Source: an uncultured Eubacteriales bacterium
GTDB lineage: Bacteria > Bacillota > Clostridia > UBA1381
Assembly (NCBI GenBank): GCA_905199755.1
Contig: CAJKHT010000117.1
Coordinates: 1-6,046 of the forward strand
Direction of reading: 5' to 3'
Length of the DNA stretch: 6,046 nt
Notes under the pieces: generated by a model
What the model was told of the DNA's origin: nothing
What the model saw: only the letters and a program-made list of their open reading frames with translations
The model's database searches: none
Program-made: the position numbers and the translations under genes
Part shown: one piece after another, positions 5,864 to 6,046 of the stretch
Numbering within the stretch: the stretch's first letter is position 1
Layout of the letters: each line of letters begins with the position of its first letter

Positions 5864-6046
5864 TTGATTATGATATCGGTATAATCCGCAACATAGGTAT
5901 GTTTTTTTACCTCTTCCAAACTTCTAACCACAACAGCTGTTCCGCCGGCACGGTTAATATTTCTTAGTTGAACCTCCTGCAATGCTGTTTTTGCCTTTGT
6001 CGGTTTTAACCTCAAATCCTATGAAATGCCCGTGATAACAGCAGAT
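5860..6046 (-). pseudogene. VRR-NUC domain nuclease, partial and frameshifted
   Basis: This is the C-terminal part of a VRR-NUC protein, a PD-(D/E)XK nuclease domain common in phages and mobile elements; the 5' end lies beyond the window. From the edge, one frame reads YHGHFIGFEVKTDKGK, with the ExK catalytic pair in FEVK. After an A5 run (plus 5988-5992) the homology continues in the next frame as TALQEVQLRNINRAGG and then TAVVVRSLEEVKKHTYV, ending at TAA (5860-5862). QEVQLRNI and AGG-AVVV are family features. Removing one A restores one continuous frame, so a single-base insertion has occurred, or the base call is wrong. Without repair the first frame stops after KKY near 5955. The stop overlaps the presumed start of the TIR gene by four bases, suggesting the two were once translationally coupled. 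Confidence 0.7.

Noticed and set aside
1..6046. tRNA, rRNA or CRISPR array
   Set aside because: No cloverleaf-like tRNA sequence, rRNA motif or regularly spaced repeat was seen on either strand.

Overview
The window looks like chromosomal DNA of a low-to-mid GC Clostridia-type Firmicute (gut Ruminococcaceae/Oscillospiraceae or Lachnospiraceae style). The reasons are the strong AAGGAGG ribosome binding sites, short overlapping genes, a clostridial-type Tad pilus locus and the accessory gene families present. Genus-level assignment is not possible from the sequence alone.

Layout, left to right. Bases 1-715 are the right-hand part of an IS3-family insertion sequence on the + strand: the 3' part of its DDE transposase (to 509), about 200 bp of 3' non-coding DNA with a terminator-like hairpin, and a terminal inverted repeat ending in CA at 715. 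The IS sits inside tadA/cpaF, which is read on the - strand (716-1014). Only the first 100 codons of the pilus ATPase remain, and the IS terminal repeat supplies five foreign residues plus the stop. Upstream of it on the - strand are cpaE-like (1011-1760), cpaB/rcpC-like (1750-2529) and a TadV/CpaA-type prepilin peptidase (2507-2926). These four genes overlap one another and form a translationally coupled Tad (tight adherence) pilus operon that the IS has interrupted at its motor ATPase. A small one-helix protein (4948-5118), similar to small proteins seen beside clostridial tad loci, probably belongs to the same locus.

Between that small gene and the prepilin peptidase lies a separate transcription unit, 2971-4836 on the - strand. 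It has a consensus promoter (TTGACA, 17 bp, TATAAT), a perfect 15-bp inverted repeat covering the -35 box, and a hairpin after its stop. It encodes a P-loop AAA ATPase with a C-terminal PD-(D/E)XK-like region. Its first 80 codons look like a separate small domain fused on, because a strong internal ribosome binding site precedes Met81. This unit looks like a cargo gene set inside the pilus locus.

Bases 5160-6046 are more AT-rich and hold accessory genes on the - strand. A VRR-NUC nuclease fragment is cut by the window edge and broken by a one-base frameshift. It overlaps a TIR-domain protein whose expected start codon reads ATA, and that gene is followed by a good rho-independent terminator. 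TIR and VRR-NUC proteins are typical of phage-defence or mobile regions.

The most interesting points are the exact IS junction in tadA, the operator-covered promoter and dual-start ATPase inside the tad locus, and two genes whose expected ATG reads ATA.
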